A DNA stretch of 64,000 nucleotides. Source: Bacillus sp. B-jedd. Its GTDB lineage: Bacteria; Bacillota; Bacilli; Bacillales; Cytobacillaceae. Numbering within the stretch: position 1 is the stretch's first letter; every line of letters starts with the position of its first letter. A program made the translations under genes and the position numbers. Below are positions 50,433-59,895 of the stretch, in pieces. Under the pieces are notes generated by a model. The model worked only from the letters and a program-made list of their open reading frames with translations, searched no databases and was not told the DNA's origin. Where the stretch lies: the NCBI RefSeq assembly GCF_000821085.1, contig NZ_CCXR01000001.1, positions 1,633,001 through 1,697,000 on the forward strand. The letters run 5' to 3'.

Positions 50433-51227
50433 ATGGCTAAAAAAGAGTGGTACGTGGAGTATGAAATCCGGATAAACCGCCCCGGCCTGCTGGGCGATAT
50501 TTCTTCCCTCCTTGGGATGCTCTCCATTAATATCATTACGATCAATGGAGTCGACCAGGGAAGAAGGGGACTTTTAATCCTTGCCGAAAACGATGATCAG
50601 ATTCAGCGTCTTGAGTCGATTTTACATACAATGGATACAATAAGATTAATAAAAATCCGGGAGCCGAAGCTTCGTGACAGGCTCGCTGTCCGGCATGGAA
50701 GATATATTCAGCGTGACGCCGATGACAAAAAGACGTTCAGGTTTGTCCGGAGCGAACTTGGTGTCCTCGTTGATTTCATGGCGGAATTATATAAACAGGA
50801 AGGGCACAAGCTCATTGGAATCCGGGGGATGCCAAGGGTGGGTAAAACAGAATCCATCGTAGCCGCCAGTGTATGCGCCAATAAAAGATGGCTGTTTGTT
50901 TCTTCCACACTCCTAAAGCAGACCATCAGGAACCAACTGATACAGGATGAATACAACGAGAACAATATCTTTATCCTGGACGGGATAGTTTCCACAAAAA
51001 GAGCCAATGAAAAACACTGGCAGCTTGTCAGGGAAATTATGAGGCTTCCTGCCGTCAAGGTGATTGAGCATCCTGATATATTCGTAAGGAATTCCGAGTA
51101 TACAATGGAGGACTTCGATTATATAATTGAACTCCGCAATCATGCGGATGAAGAGATAACGTACGAGGTCGTTGATCAGGAAAATCCAATGTTCCCCGCA
51201 TCGGATTTTGGAGATTTCGATTTTTAA
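50433..51227 (+). CDS. ymfK: YmfK, DUF3388 protein with ACT and P-loop-like segments
   Basis: A 264-residue protein of unknown function. Residues 8-75 look like an ACT domain (RPGLLGDISSLLGMLSINI). A Walker A-like motif GMPRVGKT is at 132-139, and a possible Walker B strand FILD at 180-183. The end is acidic and aromatic. The ATG at 50433 follows CAGGAGG. Conserved next to ymfM in Bacilli; the regulatory-ligand plus nucleotide layout suggests a sensor role (inference). Confidence 0.85.
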   Translation: MAKKEWYVEYEIRINRPGLLGDISSLLGMLSINIITINGVDQGRRGLLILAENDDQIQRLESILHTMDTIRLIKIREPKLRDRLAVRHGRYIQRDADDKKTFRFVRSELGVLVDFMAELYKQEGHKLIGIRGMPRVGKTESIVAASVCANKRWLFVSSTLLKQTIRNQLIQDEYNENNIFILDGIVSTKRANEKHWQLVREIMRLPAVKVIEHPDIFVRNSEYTMEDFDYIIELRNHADEEITYEVVDQENPMFPASDFGDFDF

Positions 51228-51248
51228 TAAAGTTGGAAGGTGTTTACA

Positions 51249-52145
51249 TTGACTGAACTAGGAAACCGGCTAAAAGAAGCGCGGCTTGCGAAAGGCTTGA
51301 GTCTTGATGATCTGCAGGCTGTAACAAAAATTCAAAAACGCTATTTATCCGGAATTGAAGAAGGAAATTATTCGAGCATGCCCGGAGATTTTTACGTCCG
51401 CGCATTTATTAAGCAATACAGTGAAGCAGTGGGCCTCGAGCCGGATGAAATCTTTGATACATATAAGGCTGAAATTCCATCCGCCTACAAGCAAGACCTG
51501 CCGGAGCAGCTTTCAAGGGTCAAGTCGAGGAAGGGGCTGCCTGACAGCGGTTCGAAACTGTTTGAAGTCTTTCCGAAAATATTGATGTGGGTGCTCATTA
51601 TTGGCGTTGCCGCACTCATATATTATTTAGTCCAAAACTACGGGGATAAGAATTCCACCTCGGATAAAGGAAGTGACACCCCACCGGCAACGATTGTTAA
51701 GCCGCCAGGAACCGAGAAGAAGAATGACGAAACGGATAAGGGCAAGGATAGCGGCTCAAAAGAGGATGAGGAAAAAGCGGAAGAGGAAACCGAGGAACCT
51801 GAAACCCCCGCTCAGGAACTGGCCGTTGCTGAATCAGCTGGGAACAACTCAACATACGAACTGAAAAATGCCGAGAAATTCGAACTGAAAGTCGTTTCCA
51901 CGGGAGAAACCTGGGTAAGTATTAATAATGGCACAGGAAAATCCTTCTTCCGGGGAATGCTGGCAGTCGGCAAAAAAGACAGCGAAACACTCGATTTTTC
52001 GAATGAAACGGAAGCTGTCATCAGAGTGGGCAAGACGGTAGATACCGAAATTTATGTAAACGGGCAAAAGCTTGAATACGCGATTCCGGCTGCCGAAAAA
52101 GTCACTCAAAATATTACCATCCGTTATATTAAGGGGAATGAATAG
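51249..52145 (+). CDS. ymfM: YmfM, RodZ-like membrane protein
   Basis: A 298-residue protein with an N-terminal helix-turn-helix of the RodZ type (about 1-65; LGNRLKEARLAKGLSLDDLQ), a single membrane segment (about 108-128), a charged low-complexity spacer rich in Glu and Lys, and a C-terminal extracellular DUF4115 domain. RodZ links MreB to the wall machinery. TTG at 51249 with GGAAGGTG upstream is favoured; a GTG nine bases earlier overlaps that site. Confidence 0.88.
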   Translation: MTELGNRLKEARLAKGLSLDDLQAVTKIQKRYLSGIEEGNYSSMPGDFYVRAFIKQYSEAVGLEPDEIFDTYKAEIPSAYKQDLPEQLSRVKSRKGLPDSGSKLFEVFPKILMWVLIIGVAALIYYLVQNYGDKNSTSDKGSDTPPATIVKPPGTEKKNDETDKGKDSGSKEDEEKAEEETEEPETPAQELAVAESAGNNSTYELKNAEKFELKVVSTGETWVSINNGTGKSFFRGMLAVGKKDSETLDFSNETEAVIRVGKTVDTEIYVNGQKLEYAIPAAEKVTQNITIRYIKGNE

Positions 52146-52170
52146 TCATCCTTTTTGATGACTATTTTTT
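52141..52170 (+). terminator. Terminator between ymfM and pgsA
   Basis: Ten-base stem aatagtcatc / gatgactatt followed by T; it includes the ymfM stop. Confidence 0.85.
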
Positions 52171-52201
52171 CACGCCCCTGCCAAACCTGGAGGAAAGAAA
52201 A

Positions 52202-52780
52202 ATGAATGTGCCTAATAAAATTACTGTATCAAGAATCTTGTTAATTCCTTTATTTCTAATTATCATGCTGGACCCGTTTAAATGGGGAGATATGACCCTT
52301 TTGGGGGTAACTCTTCCTGTTGCTCATTTTGTCGGCGCGCTGCTGTTCATCATCGCCGCTTCGACTGACTGGGTTGACGGCTATTATGCGAGGAAATTCA
52401 AGCTGGTGACAAATATGGGGAAATTCCTTGATCCGCTTGCCGACAAGCTTTTAGTCTCTGCGGCGCTCATTGTCCTTGTGGAAATGGGCTCAGCTCCATC
52501 ATGGATTGTCATCCTCATTATCAGCCGGGAATTTGCCGTAACTGGCCTAAGGCTTCTTCTTGTAGAAGGTGGAGAAGTAGTCGCAGCGAATATGCTGGGG
52601 AAGATTAAAACCTGGGCCCAGATTGTTGCCATATCAGCACTTTTGCTCCACAACATCATTTTTGAAATGGTCTCCATCCCATTTGCGGATATTGCTCTTT
52701 GGGTCGCGCTCATCTTTACGGTATGGTCCGGCTGGGATTATTTTGCAAAAAATATGCATGTGTTTAAAAACTCAAAATAA
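52202..52780 (+). CDS. pgsA: CDP-diacylglycerol-glycerol-3-phosphate 3-phosphatidyltransferase
   Basis: Makes phosphatidylglycerol phosphate from the CdsA product. The 192-residue membrane protein has the complete CDP-alcohol phosphotransferase motif with Asp59, Gly60, Ala63, Arg64, Gly73, Asp77 and Asp81, and about four to six helices. GGAGGA precedes the ATG. cinA starts 28 bases later, as in other Bacilli. Confidence 0.96.
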   Translation: MNVPNKITVSRILLIPLFLIIMLDPFKWGDMTLLGVTLPVAHFVGALLFIIAASTDWVDGYYARKFKLVTNMGKFLDPLADKLLVSAALIVLVEMGSAPSWIVILIISREFAVTGLRLLLVEGGEVVAANMLGKIKTWAQIVAISALLLHNIIFEMVSIPFADIALWVALIFTVWSGWDYFAKNMHVFKNSK

Positions 52781-52808
52781 AGCTTGCACACTTGAAGGTG
52801 ATGAATAG

Positions 52809-54059
52809 GTGAATGCAGAAATCATCGCAGTGGGTTCAGAACTGCTGCTTGGCCAGATCAACAACACGAATGCCCGCTTTCTTTCCGGGCAGCTTGCCTT
52901 AATCGGCATCAATGTTTATTACCATACAGTGGTAGGGGATAACGCCGGCAGGTTGAAGCAAGCGTTGGAAATCGCTGAAAATCGCTCGGATTTAATCCTC
53001 ATAACAGGCGGACTTGGTCCGACAAAGGACGACCTGACAAAGGAAACGATCGCTTCCCACTTGGGAACCTCGCTTGAAATGGATGAAAACGCCATGGAAC
53101 AGATTGAGCTTTTCTTTAAGCGGACAAAAAGGGAAATGACAGAAAACAACCGTAAACAGGCCCTTGTCGTAAAAGGGGCACAAGTCCTGCCCAATAACCA
53201 TGGGATGGCACCTGGTATGGTCGTTAAAAAAGAGGAAAAATTATATATGCTTCTTCCTGGCCCGCCAAGCGAAATGGAACCAATGTTCCTTACATATGGT
53301 GCTTCTGCACTTGCCGGCAGGATCTCAAACAAGGAACAGATTGTTTCAAGGGTACTTCGCTTCTTTGGGATCGGGGAGGCTCTCCTGGAGAATGAAATAG
53401 AAGACCTGATAGACAGCCAGAGCAACCCGACAATTGCCCCGCTCGCCTCTGAAGGAGAGGTGACGCTAAGGCTGACTGCGAAACATTCAGTTTTGGAAAG
53501 TGCTCTTGAAATGCTGGATGACCTGGAGGAAAAAATCCTCGGCAAAGTAGGCAGCTATTTTTATGGATATGACGATACTTCCCTGATGAAGGAAGTGGCG
53601 AAGGAATTAAAAGACAGTGGCTTAACGATTTCAGCTGCTGAAAGCTTGACCGGGGGCATGTTCCAGGAACAGTTTACAAGCATCCCGGGAGCAGGAGGCA
53701 GCTTGAAGGGCGGAGTTGTCTGTTATACGAACGAAGTCAAAGCAAACGTGCTCCGTGTCAAAAAGGAAACAATCGAAAATAAGGGAGTTGTGAGCGCTCA
53801 ATGCGCCGCGGAGCTTGCAGAAAATGTTGCTTCCTTGATGAATGCCGACATAGGCATCAGTTTTACCGGGGTAGCGGGACCGGATGAGCTTGAAGGGAAG
53901 CCGGTCGGAACGGTTTATATCGGAATCGCCATCAATGGAAAGCCCGCTTCTGTGGAGAAACTTAACCTCGGAGGTGAAAGGGCCGCCAACCGAATCAGAA
54001 CCGTCAAATATGGATGCTATTTTTTACTGAAAAAATTGAAAGAATTGAAGGAAGCCTAA
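52809..54059 (+). CDS. cinA: CinA, competence/damage-inducible protein
   Basis: A 416-residue protein with an N-terminal MoaB-like domain ([33 protein letters not shown]) and a C-terminal nicotinamide mononucleotide deamidase-type domain ([28 protein letters not shown]). It takes part in pyridine nucleotide salvage and, in some Gram-positives, competence. GTG start with AAGGTGATG upstream. recA follows, as usual. Confidence 0.95.
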   Translation: MNAEIIAVGSELLLGQINNTNARFLSGQLALIGINVYYHTVVGDNAGRLKQALEIAENRSDLILITGGLGPTKDDLTKETIASHLGTSLEMDENAMEQIELFFKRTKREMTENNRKQALVVKGAQVLPNNHGMAPGMVVKKEEKLYMLLPGPPSEMEPMFLTYGASALAGRISNKEQIVSRVLRFFGIGEALLENEIEDLIDSQSNPTIAPLASEGEVTLRLTAKHSVLESALEMLDDLEEKILGKVGSYFYGYDDTSLMKEVAKELKDSGLTISAAESLTGGMFQEQFTSIPGAGGSLKGGVVCYTNEVKANVLRVKKETIENKGVVSAQCAAELAENVASLMNADIGISFTGVAGPDELEGKPVGTVYIGIAINGKPASVEKLNLGGERAANRIRTVKYGCYFLLKKLKELKEA

Positions 54060-54076
54060 CCGGCTTCCTTTTCTTT
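54048..54076 (+). terminator. Intrinsic terminator overlapping the cinA stop
   Basis: aaggaagcc / ggcttcctt perfect stem, five-base loop, T-rich tail. It insulates recA from cinA read-through. Confidence 0.85.
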
Positions 54077-54204
54077 TGACAGCGAGTGGGGAAAAGTTCA
54101 GAATATAAACGAAGATTTTAATTTCAACCCGCTGTATTGGCCAAAAATCTTTGTTTGAGAGATGGAATTGAACTTTTTGGCGTTCGTTATGCTTAAGAAA
54201 AAAT

Positions 54205-54218
54205 CGAATAAATGTTCG
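54205..54218. promoter_or_regulatory. LexA (SOS) box upstream of recA
   Basis: CGAATAAATGTTCG matches the Bacillus CGAAC-N4-GTTCG operator except for one base in the left half. It ends ten bases before the recA -35, so LexA bound here would block RNA polymerase. Confidence 0.85.
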
Positions 54219-54227
54219 TATTTTTGC

Positions 54228-54256
54228 TGGACAAATGGATTGGGAAATAGTATATT
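54228..54256 (+). promoter_or_regulatory. Sigma-A promoter of recA
   Basis: TGGACA (54228-54233), 17-bp spacer, TATATT (54251-54256). Confidence 0.75.
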
Positions 54257-54329
54257 ATTTATAGAAGTAATTTGCTAGATTTAAGCCAATAGCTTATGCT
54301 TTTATATATGATTTTAAGGAGGAAACACA

Positions 54330-55373
54330 GTGAGTGATCGTCAGGCTGCCTTAGAAATGGCCCTAAAGCAAATAGAAAAACAGTTTGGTAAAGGATCCAT
54401 CATGAAACTCGGAGAACAAACCGACAAAAGGATCTCCACAGTTCCGAGCGGTTCTCTCGCCCTTGATACCGCGCTTGGGGTAGGCGGATATCCTAGGGGG
54501 CGCATTATTGAAATATACGGACCGGAAAGCTCCGGTAAAACGACAGTGGCACTTCATGCGATTGCTGAAGTCCAAGCTTCCGGCGGACAGGCGGCATTTA
54601 TTGATGCCGAGCATGCCCTTGATCCCACTTATGCGCAAAAACTTGGTGTCAATATTGATGAACTGCTTCTTTCCCAGCCAGATACAGGCGAACAGGCCCT
54701 TGAAATTGCCGAAGCGCTTGTCCGAAGCGGCGCTGTCGATATTATCGTCATCGATTCTGTCGCAGCACTTGTTCCAAAGGCTGAAATAGAAGGGGAGATG
54801 GGCGACTCGCACGTAGGTTTGCAGGCCCGCCTGATGTCCCAGGCTCTCCGCAAGTTGTCAGGGGCGATTAATAAATCGAAGACCATCGCGATTTTCATCA
54901 ACCAAATCCGCGAAAAAGTCGGCGTCATGTTCGGAAATCCCGAAACAACGCCTGGCGGCCGCGCTCTTAAATTCTATTCAACTGTGCGCCTGGAAGTCCG
55001 CCGCGCTGAAACCTTGAAGCAAGGCACGGAAATGGTTGGGAACAAGACGAAGATCAAAGTTGTGAAAAACAAGGTGGCTCCTCCATTCAGGACAGCAGAA
55101 GTAGACATTATGTACGGCGAAGGAATTTCCAAGGAAGGTGAGGTCATCGACCTTGGCTCCGAGCTTGATATTGTCCAGAAGAGCGGTTCCTGGTATTCCT
55201 ACAATGAAGAAAGGCTTGGACAGGGAAGGGAAAATGCCAAGGCATTCCTGAAGGAAAACCCTGAAATCCGCCAACAGATCCAGCAAAAAATCCGTGACCA
55301 TTACGGCTTGGACGGCGAAAAAGTCGTCACTGAAAATGACGAAGATGAAGAACAGTTTGAATTGATTGATTAA
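54330..55373 (+). CDS. recA: Recombinase RecA
   Basis: Strand exchange and SOS coprotease. The 347-residue protein has Walker A GPESSGKT (64-71), the core DNA-binding loops with [20 protein letters not shown], and an acidic C-terminal tail. GTG start with AAGGAGGA upstream. Controlled by the LexA box described at 54205. Confidence 0.98.
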   Translation: MSDRQAALEMALKQIEKQFGKGSIMKLGEQTDKRISTVPSGSLALDTALGVGGYPRGRIIEIYGPESSGKTTVALHAIAEVQASGGQAAFIDAEHALDPTYAQKLGVNIDELLLSQPDTGEQALEIAEALVRSGAVDIIVIDSVAALVPKAEIEGEMGDSHVGLQARLMSQALRKLSGAINKSKTIAIFINQIREKVGVMFGNPETTPGGRALKFYSTVRLEVRRAETLKQGTEMVGNKTKIKVVKNKVAPPFRTAEVDIMYGEGISKEGEVIDLGSELDIVQKSGSWYSYNEERLGQGRENAKAFLKENPEIRQQIQQKIRDHYGLDGEKVVTENDEDEEQFELID

Positions 55374-55381
55374 TTGCGAAA

Positions 55382-55411
55382 AAAGCAAAGCCCGGCCGGC
55401 TTTGCTTTTTT
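55382..55411 (+). terminator. Intrinsic terminator after recA
   Basis: Eleven-base stem aaagcaaagcc / ggctttgcttt, loop cggcc, then T. Confidence 0.92.
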
Positions 55412-55455
55412 GATACACAGATTCCATATATTGAGAACAGCTAGTGGACAAAACC

Positions 55456-55484
55456 TTGACAATGAATATTTGCAGCTTTACAAT
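55456..55484 (+). promoter_or_regulatory. Sigma-A promoter of rny
   Basis: Consensus TTGACA (55456-55461), 17-bp spacer, TACAAT (55479-55484). Leader of about 125 nt with no clear structure. Confidence 0.75.
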
Positions 55485-55616
55485 TAACATTGTATATTTT
55501 ACATTTTTGGTAATTTTACATGTTAAAAGCCTTGGTGCTTGCTGTATGTTGAATCACAATGTACATGCCGACACTTGAAAAAGTAACAAAAGTTCATAGC
55601 AAGAGGAGGTGTAACG

Positions 55617-57179
55617 ATGGACCCTATTACTATCACCATCTCCGCTTTGCTTGGCCTATTCGTCGGTGCGGTTGTTGGCTATTTTATTCGTAAGTCCTTT
55701 GCGGAAAAGCAGGTGGCAGGAGCTAAAAGCGAAGCTGCCCTGATCCTTGATGATGCGAAGCGCGATGCGGAAGCATCCAAAAAGGAAGCGCTGCTTGAAG
55801 CGAAGGATGAAATTCACAAGCTTCGCACAGAAGCTGAACGTGAGGTTCGGGAACGAAGAAATGAACTGCAAAAACAAGAAAATCGTTTGCTGCAAAGAGA
55901 AGAAAATTTGGACAGGAAGGATGAAACGCTTAATAAGCGTGATATCCTTTTAGAGAAAAAGGATGATTCTCTTAACCAAAGACAACAGCATATTGAACAG
56001 ATGGAAAGCAAAGTGGACGAGTTGGTACGGGCCCAGCAGACCGAGCTAGAAAGAATCTCCGGTTTGACGAGGGAAGAAGCTAAATCGATTATTTTGGACC
56101 AAACGGAAAAAGAACTTGCCCATGATATGGCCATGATGATCAAAGAAACTGAGAACCGCGCGAAAGAAGAAGCGGACAAGAAGGCGAAGGAAGTCCTTTC
56201 ACTCGCAATCCAGCGTTGCGCTGCCGACCATGTGGCAGAAACGACAGTTTCAGTTGTCAACTTACCGAATGATGAAATGAAAGGCCGTATAATTGGCCGT
56301 GAGGGCCGGAATATCCGGACTCTTGAAACTCTGACAGGTATTGACCTAATCATCGACGATACTCCTGAAGCCGTTATATTATCAGGTTTCGATCCGATTC
56401 GGCGTGAAACAGCCCGCCTCGCACTGGACAAACTGGTGCAGGATGGACGCATCCACCCGGCAAGGATTGAAGAGATGGTCGACAAGGCGCGCCGTGAAGT
56501 GGATGAGCACATCCGCGAAATCGGGGAGCAAACAACGTTCGAAGTCGGAGTTCATGGATTGCATCCTGACTTGATCAAAATTTTGGGCCGCTTGAAATTC
56601 CGTACAAGCTATGGACAAAATGTCCTGAAGCACTCTATGGAAGTAGCCCAGCTTTCAGGTCTTCTCGCCGCCGAACTTGGCGAGGATGAAACACTTGCCC
56701 GCAGGGCGGGTCTTCTCCATGACATCGGCAAGGCAATCGACCACGAAGTGGAAGGCAGCCATGTTGAAATCGGTGTGGAGCTTGCGACAAAGTACAAGGA
56801 ACACCCGGTTGTCATCAATAGCATTGCTTCCCACCATGGCGATGTCGAGCCAACTTCCGTCATCGCAGTACTGGTTGCCGCCGCAGATGCATTATCTGCC
56901 GCGCGCCCAGGGGCGAGGAGCGAAACCCTTGAGAATTACATCCGCAGGCTTGAGAAGCTTGAAGAGATTTCCGAGTCATATGATGGCGTAGAGAAGTCAT
57001 TCGCGATCCAGGCAGGCCGCGAAGTGAGGATAATGGTCAAGCCTGAAGCGATTGATGATCTAGCCGCCCATAGGCTGGCAAGGGACATCCGGAAACGGAT
57101 TGAAGAGGAACTTGATTATCCGGGACATATTAAAGTAACGGTCATCCGTGAAACCCGGGCAGTCGAATATTCGAAATAA
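55617..57179 (+). CDS. rny: Ribonuclease Y
   Basis: Membrane-anchored endoribonuclease starting bulk mRNA decay in Bacilli. The 520-residue protein has an N-terminal membrane helix (about 4-24), a long coiled coil (about 30-205), a KH domain ([19 protein letters not shown]) and an HD domain with His368-Asp369 ([12 protein letters not shown]). AGAGGAGGTG precedes the ATG. Works with RNase J2 and PNPase, also in this window. Confidence 0.97.
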   Translation: MDPITITISALLGLFVGAVVGYFIRKSFAEKQVAGAKSEAALILDDAKRDAEASKKEALLEAKDEIHKLRTEAEREVRERRNELQKQENRLLQREENLDRKDETLNKRDILLEKKDDSLNQRQQHIEQMESKVDELVRAQQTELERISGLTREEAKSIILDQTEKELAHDMAMMIKETENRAKEEADKKAKEVLSLAIQRCAADHVAETTVSVVNLPNDEMKGRIIGREGRNIRTLETLTGIDLIIDDTPEAVILSGFDPIRRETARLALDKLVQDGRIHPARIEEMVDKARREVDEHIREIGEQTTFEVGVHGLHPDLIKILGRLKFRTSYGQNVLKHSMEVAQLSGLLAAELGEDETLARRAGLLHDIGKAIDHEVEGSHVEIGVELATKYKEHPVVINSIASHHGDVEPTSVIAVLVAAADALSAARPGARSETLENYIRRLEKLEEISESYDGVEKSFAIQAGREVRIMVKPEAIDDLAAHRLARDIRKRIEEELDYPGHIKVTVIRETRAVEYSK

Positions 57180-57187
57180 GAAGAATG

Positions 57188-57216
57188 GACAGCGGCCAAA
57201 AAGCCGCTGTCTTTTT
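57188..57216 (+). terminator. Intrinsic terminator after rny
   Basis: gacagcggc / gccgctgtc perfect stem, six-base loop, five T. Confidence 0.92.
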
Positions 57217-57300
57217 ATTCTCACGCTGGGCTGGAGCGATTAAAGGGCTCACCGATGTGTTACAATGATAAAAACAAACAGTAGAACGGAAGGTTTAAAA

Positions 57301-58098
57301 ATGAATATTTTATTTATTGGCGACGTGGTTGGTTCACCAGGCAGGGACATGGTCAAGGAGTATTTGCCGAAGCTGAAAGAGAAATACAGGCCTCATGTGA
57401 CCATCATCAATGGAGAAAACGCTGCAGGCGGAAAAGGGATTACCGGGCAGATTTACAAGGGATTCCTGGAATTGGGGGCCCAGGCTGTCACACTGGGAAA
57501 CCATGCCTGGGATAATCGCGAAATCCATGAGTTTATTGACAGCGCCAAATATATGGCCAGACCGGCGAATTTCCCGGAAGGCACTCCTGGCAAAGGAATT
57601 GTCTACTTGAAACTGAATGAATTAGAGGTCGCCGTCATCAATCTGCAGGGAAGGACTTTTTTGCCGGCCATAGATTGTCCGTTCAGAAAAGCAGATGAAC
57701 TCGTAAAGGAAGCAAGCGCGAGAACGCCTTTTATCTTTGTGGATTTTCACGCTGAGGCCACGAGTGAGAAGCTTGCGATGGGCTGGTACCTGGATGGCAG
57801 GGTCTCCGCAGTAGTAGGGACACACACGCACGTCCAGACGGCCGATAATCGGATTTTGCCGGAAGGGACGGGCTTTATCACCGACGTCGGCATGACAGGC
57901 CCTTATAACGGGATTCTGGGCGTCGAAAGGGATGCTGTCCTGAAAAGGTTTTTGACCGCCATGCCTGTCCGCTTTGAGGTATCTAAAGAAGGGCCTGCCC
58001 AGCTATCGGCTGTTTTGTTTGAACTGGACCGTAAAACAGGGAAGGCAAAGAAAGTTGAGCGGATCCAAATTAACAGCGATCAACCGTTTTATTCTTAA
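57301..58098 (+). CDS. ymdB: YmdB, metallophosphodiesterase
   Basis: A 265-residue dinuclear metal phosphodiesterase. Ligand motifs seen are IGDVVGSPGR (Asp8), NGENAAGG (Glu39, Asn40), GNHAWD (Asn67, His68), DFHAEATSEK and GTHTHVQTAD. The B. subtilis protein hydrolyses 2',3'-cyclic nucleotides and affects biofilm and motility choice. The ATG at 57301 with GGAAGG upstream is favoured over an upstream ATG with no site. Confidence 0.93.
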   Translation: MNILFIGDVVGSPGRDMVKEYLPKLKEKYRPHVTIINGENAAGGKGITGQIYKGFLELGAQAVTLGNHAWDNREIHEFIDSAKYMARPANFPEGTPGKGIVYLKLNELEVAVINLQGRTFLPAIDCPFRKADELVKEASARTPFIFVDFHAEATSEKLAMGWYLDGRVSAVVGTHTHVQTADNRILPEGTGFITDVGMTGPYNGILGVERDAVLKRFLTAMPVRFEVSKEGPAQLSAVLFELDRKTGKAKKVERIQINSDQPFYS

Positions 58099-58270
58099 GC
58101 ATGCCTGGTGCCGCTCGGAAATCTTTTTGAAAAAGAATGCATACGGCAAATGTACTCCAAGTCGGAATATGTCCCATCGTCCATGAATATAGTATGAATG
58201 GAATGATATATACCTGATTTGTCCATGAGCTGCTCATGCGGGATCGGGATTATACGAGGAGGAGCTAGGA

Positions 58271-58531
58271 ATGGAAATATTAAAAGTTTCAGCAAAATCT
58301 AATCCTAATTCTGTAGCTGGTGCGCTTGCCGGGGTCCTGCGTGAGCGGGGCGGGGCTGAAATCCAGGCAATTGGTGCAGGCGCGCTGAACCAGGCGGTAA
58401 AGGCAGTAGCGATTGCAAGAGGATTCGTAGCGCCTAGCGGAGTCGATCTGATTTGCATCCCTGCTTTTACAGATATACTAATTGACGGGGAAGAACGTAC
58501 AGCTATAAAGCTGATTGTTGAGCCAAGATAA
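58271..58531 (+). CDS. spoVS: Stage V sporulation protein S
   Basis: An 86-residue Alba-like protein, almost invariant in Bacilli (MEILKVSAKSNPNSVAGALA start, LIVEPR end). Needed for spore coat and septation steps. GAGGAGGAGC precedes the ATG. A weak sigma-H-like pair (GGAATA at 58164, GAAT at 58185) lies upstream, with mismatches. Confidence 0.95.
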   Translation: MEILKVSAKSNPNSVAGALAGVLRERGGAEIQAIGAGALNQAVKAVAIARGFVAPSGVDLICIPAFTDILIDGEERTAIKLIVEPR

Positions 58532-58590
58532 AGATTTGGCCGCAACACATTTCTTTTGAAAAAAGCAAAAAATCGATCTTTACCTCGGCA

Positions 58591-58626
58591 AAAGACCTGC
58601 TTGGACAGTTTCAAGCAGGTCTTTTT
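58591..58626 (+). terminator. Intrinsic terminator after spoVS
   Basis: Thirteen-base stem aaagacctgcttg / caagcaggtcttt, eight-base loop, ending in T. Confidence 0.93.
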
Positions 58627-58677
58627 GTGCAAAAAATAGAATGATATAGCAGGATGTAAATGAAAGGGGCCGTTAAG

Positions 58678-59598
58678 GTGAAAATTTTCGATGCTCATTG
58701 CGATGCTTTATTAAAAATGTACGAGGACAAGTCGATTGATTTCAAAAGCTCATCAAGCCTCCAGGCAAATTTGAATGGGATAAGAAAAGCGGGGATTAAA
58801 GTGCAATGCTTTGCCATTTATATTCCTGAGGAAATTAAACAGGAAGCTAAATTTACTGCAGCGGAAGCAATGGCCCGGATTTTCCACGAAAAAGTCATTG
58901 GCGGCTCCAGCAGTGTTGTCCAGGTAAGGACCAAGCATGAGATTGGCCAATTAAAGGAGGATGAGGTAGGGGCCATGCTAACCCTTGAGGGCTGCGATGC
59001 AATCGGAGAGGATATCGGAAAACTCGAAGCATTGCTTGACTATGGTGTTTCCTCAGTAGGCCTTACCTGGAATTGGGCAAATGCAGTAGCGGACGGAGTG
59101 AAGGAAAAACGGGGCCGGGGACTTACAAAGTTCGGAAGGGAAGTCGTAGACCTCCTTAACCAAAAAAAGGTCTGGTGCGATGTCTCCCATTTGTCTGAAA
59201 GGGGATTTTGGGATGTCATGGAACTCGCTGACTTTCCAATCGCATCACATTCCAATTCATACACAAAGTGCCCGCATCCGCGCAATCTTAAGGATGACCA
59301 GATCCGGTCTTTAATCAGGCGGGATTCTGTCATGGGACTAACCTTTGTTCCTTATTTCCTTTCAAGCGCAGAGGACGCAACAATCAGTGACGTCATGTAC
59401 CACTTGGATCATATTTGTTCTATTGGCGGGGAAAATCATGTGGGATTTGGATCCGACTTTGATGGTATAGATAAAACTGTCGTGAATTTAACGGAAATGG
59501 CTGAATATGAAAACCTTATTAATGAGCTGCAAAAATATTATTCTGAAATACAAGTGGAAAAATTCTTGTATAAAAATATGGAAAAAAGACTACCGTAA
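58678..59598 (+). CDS. M19 (renal-type) membrane dipeptidase homologue
   Basis: A 306-residue zinc dipeptidase of the amidohydrolase fold, with DAHCD (His7, Asp9), Glu104 in TLEGCD, His171, His191 and GSDFDG (Asp260). No signal peptide, so cytosolic. GTG at 58678 with AAAGGGG upstream is favoured; an ATG 18 bases earlier is possible. The C terminus (KFLYKNMEKRLP) is short but looks complete. Located between spoVS and korA, as in several non-subtilis Bacillus. Confidence 0.85.
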   Translation: MKIFDAHCDALLKMYEDKSIDFKSSSSLQANLNGIRKAGIKVQCFAIYIPEEIKQEAKFTAAEAMARIFHEKVIGGSSSVVQVRTKHEIGQLKEDEVGAMLTLEGCDAIGEDIGKLEALLDYGVSSVGLTWNWANAVADGVKEKRGRGLTKFGREVVDLLNQKKVWCDVSHLSERGFWDVMELADFPIASHSNSYTKCPHPRNLKDDQIRSLIRRDSVMGLTFVPYFLSSAEDATISDVMYHLDHICSIGGENHVGFGSDFDGIDKTVVNLTEMAEYENLINELQKYYSEIQVEKFLYKNMEKRLP

Positions 59599-59895
59599 AA
59601 AACTCCAAAAACAGTGAAAGAATGGCAAAGAAGTTTATTTTACAGCCATATTAGTCTAGTAAAATAAAATGCTGAAAAAATATTCAAATTTTAGACACGA
59701 AAATGCCACAAAGGGTTGCATTTTTGTTCACATAGGTCTAGAATTGATAGCGTTTAGTACCCTACCAGATAAAGTGCCGTTAGTCGTAAATCCTTGTAAG
59801 ATAAGCTGATTTCTAGGTGTTTATTTGGAAAAGTGCTACACTTTTAATTGAAAGCCATACTAATATTTTTTTACATATCCAAAGGGGTGTAAAGC
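59599..59895. other. AT-rich intergenic region before korA
   Basis: No coding sequence is supported. It holds a perfect 10-bp inverted repeat, tttattttac (59634-59643) and gtaaaataaa (59659-59668), loop of 15, which could be the dipeptidase terminator or an operator. An extended -10 (TGC TACACT, 59834-59842) lies about 55 bp before korA and may be its promoter. Confidence 0.5.

Noticed and set aside
58164..58188. Sigma-H promoter of spoVS
   Set aside because: Spacing of 12 is acceptable, but both boxes have a mismatch at an informative base; only mentioned under spoVS.
59744..59759. Possible catabolite (cre) site before korA, ttgatagcgtttagt
   Set aside because: Two mismatches at conserved positions; too weak to call without expression data.
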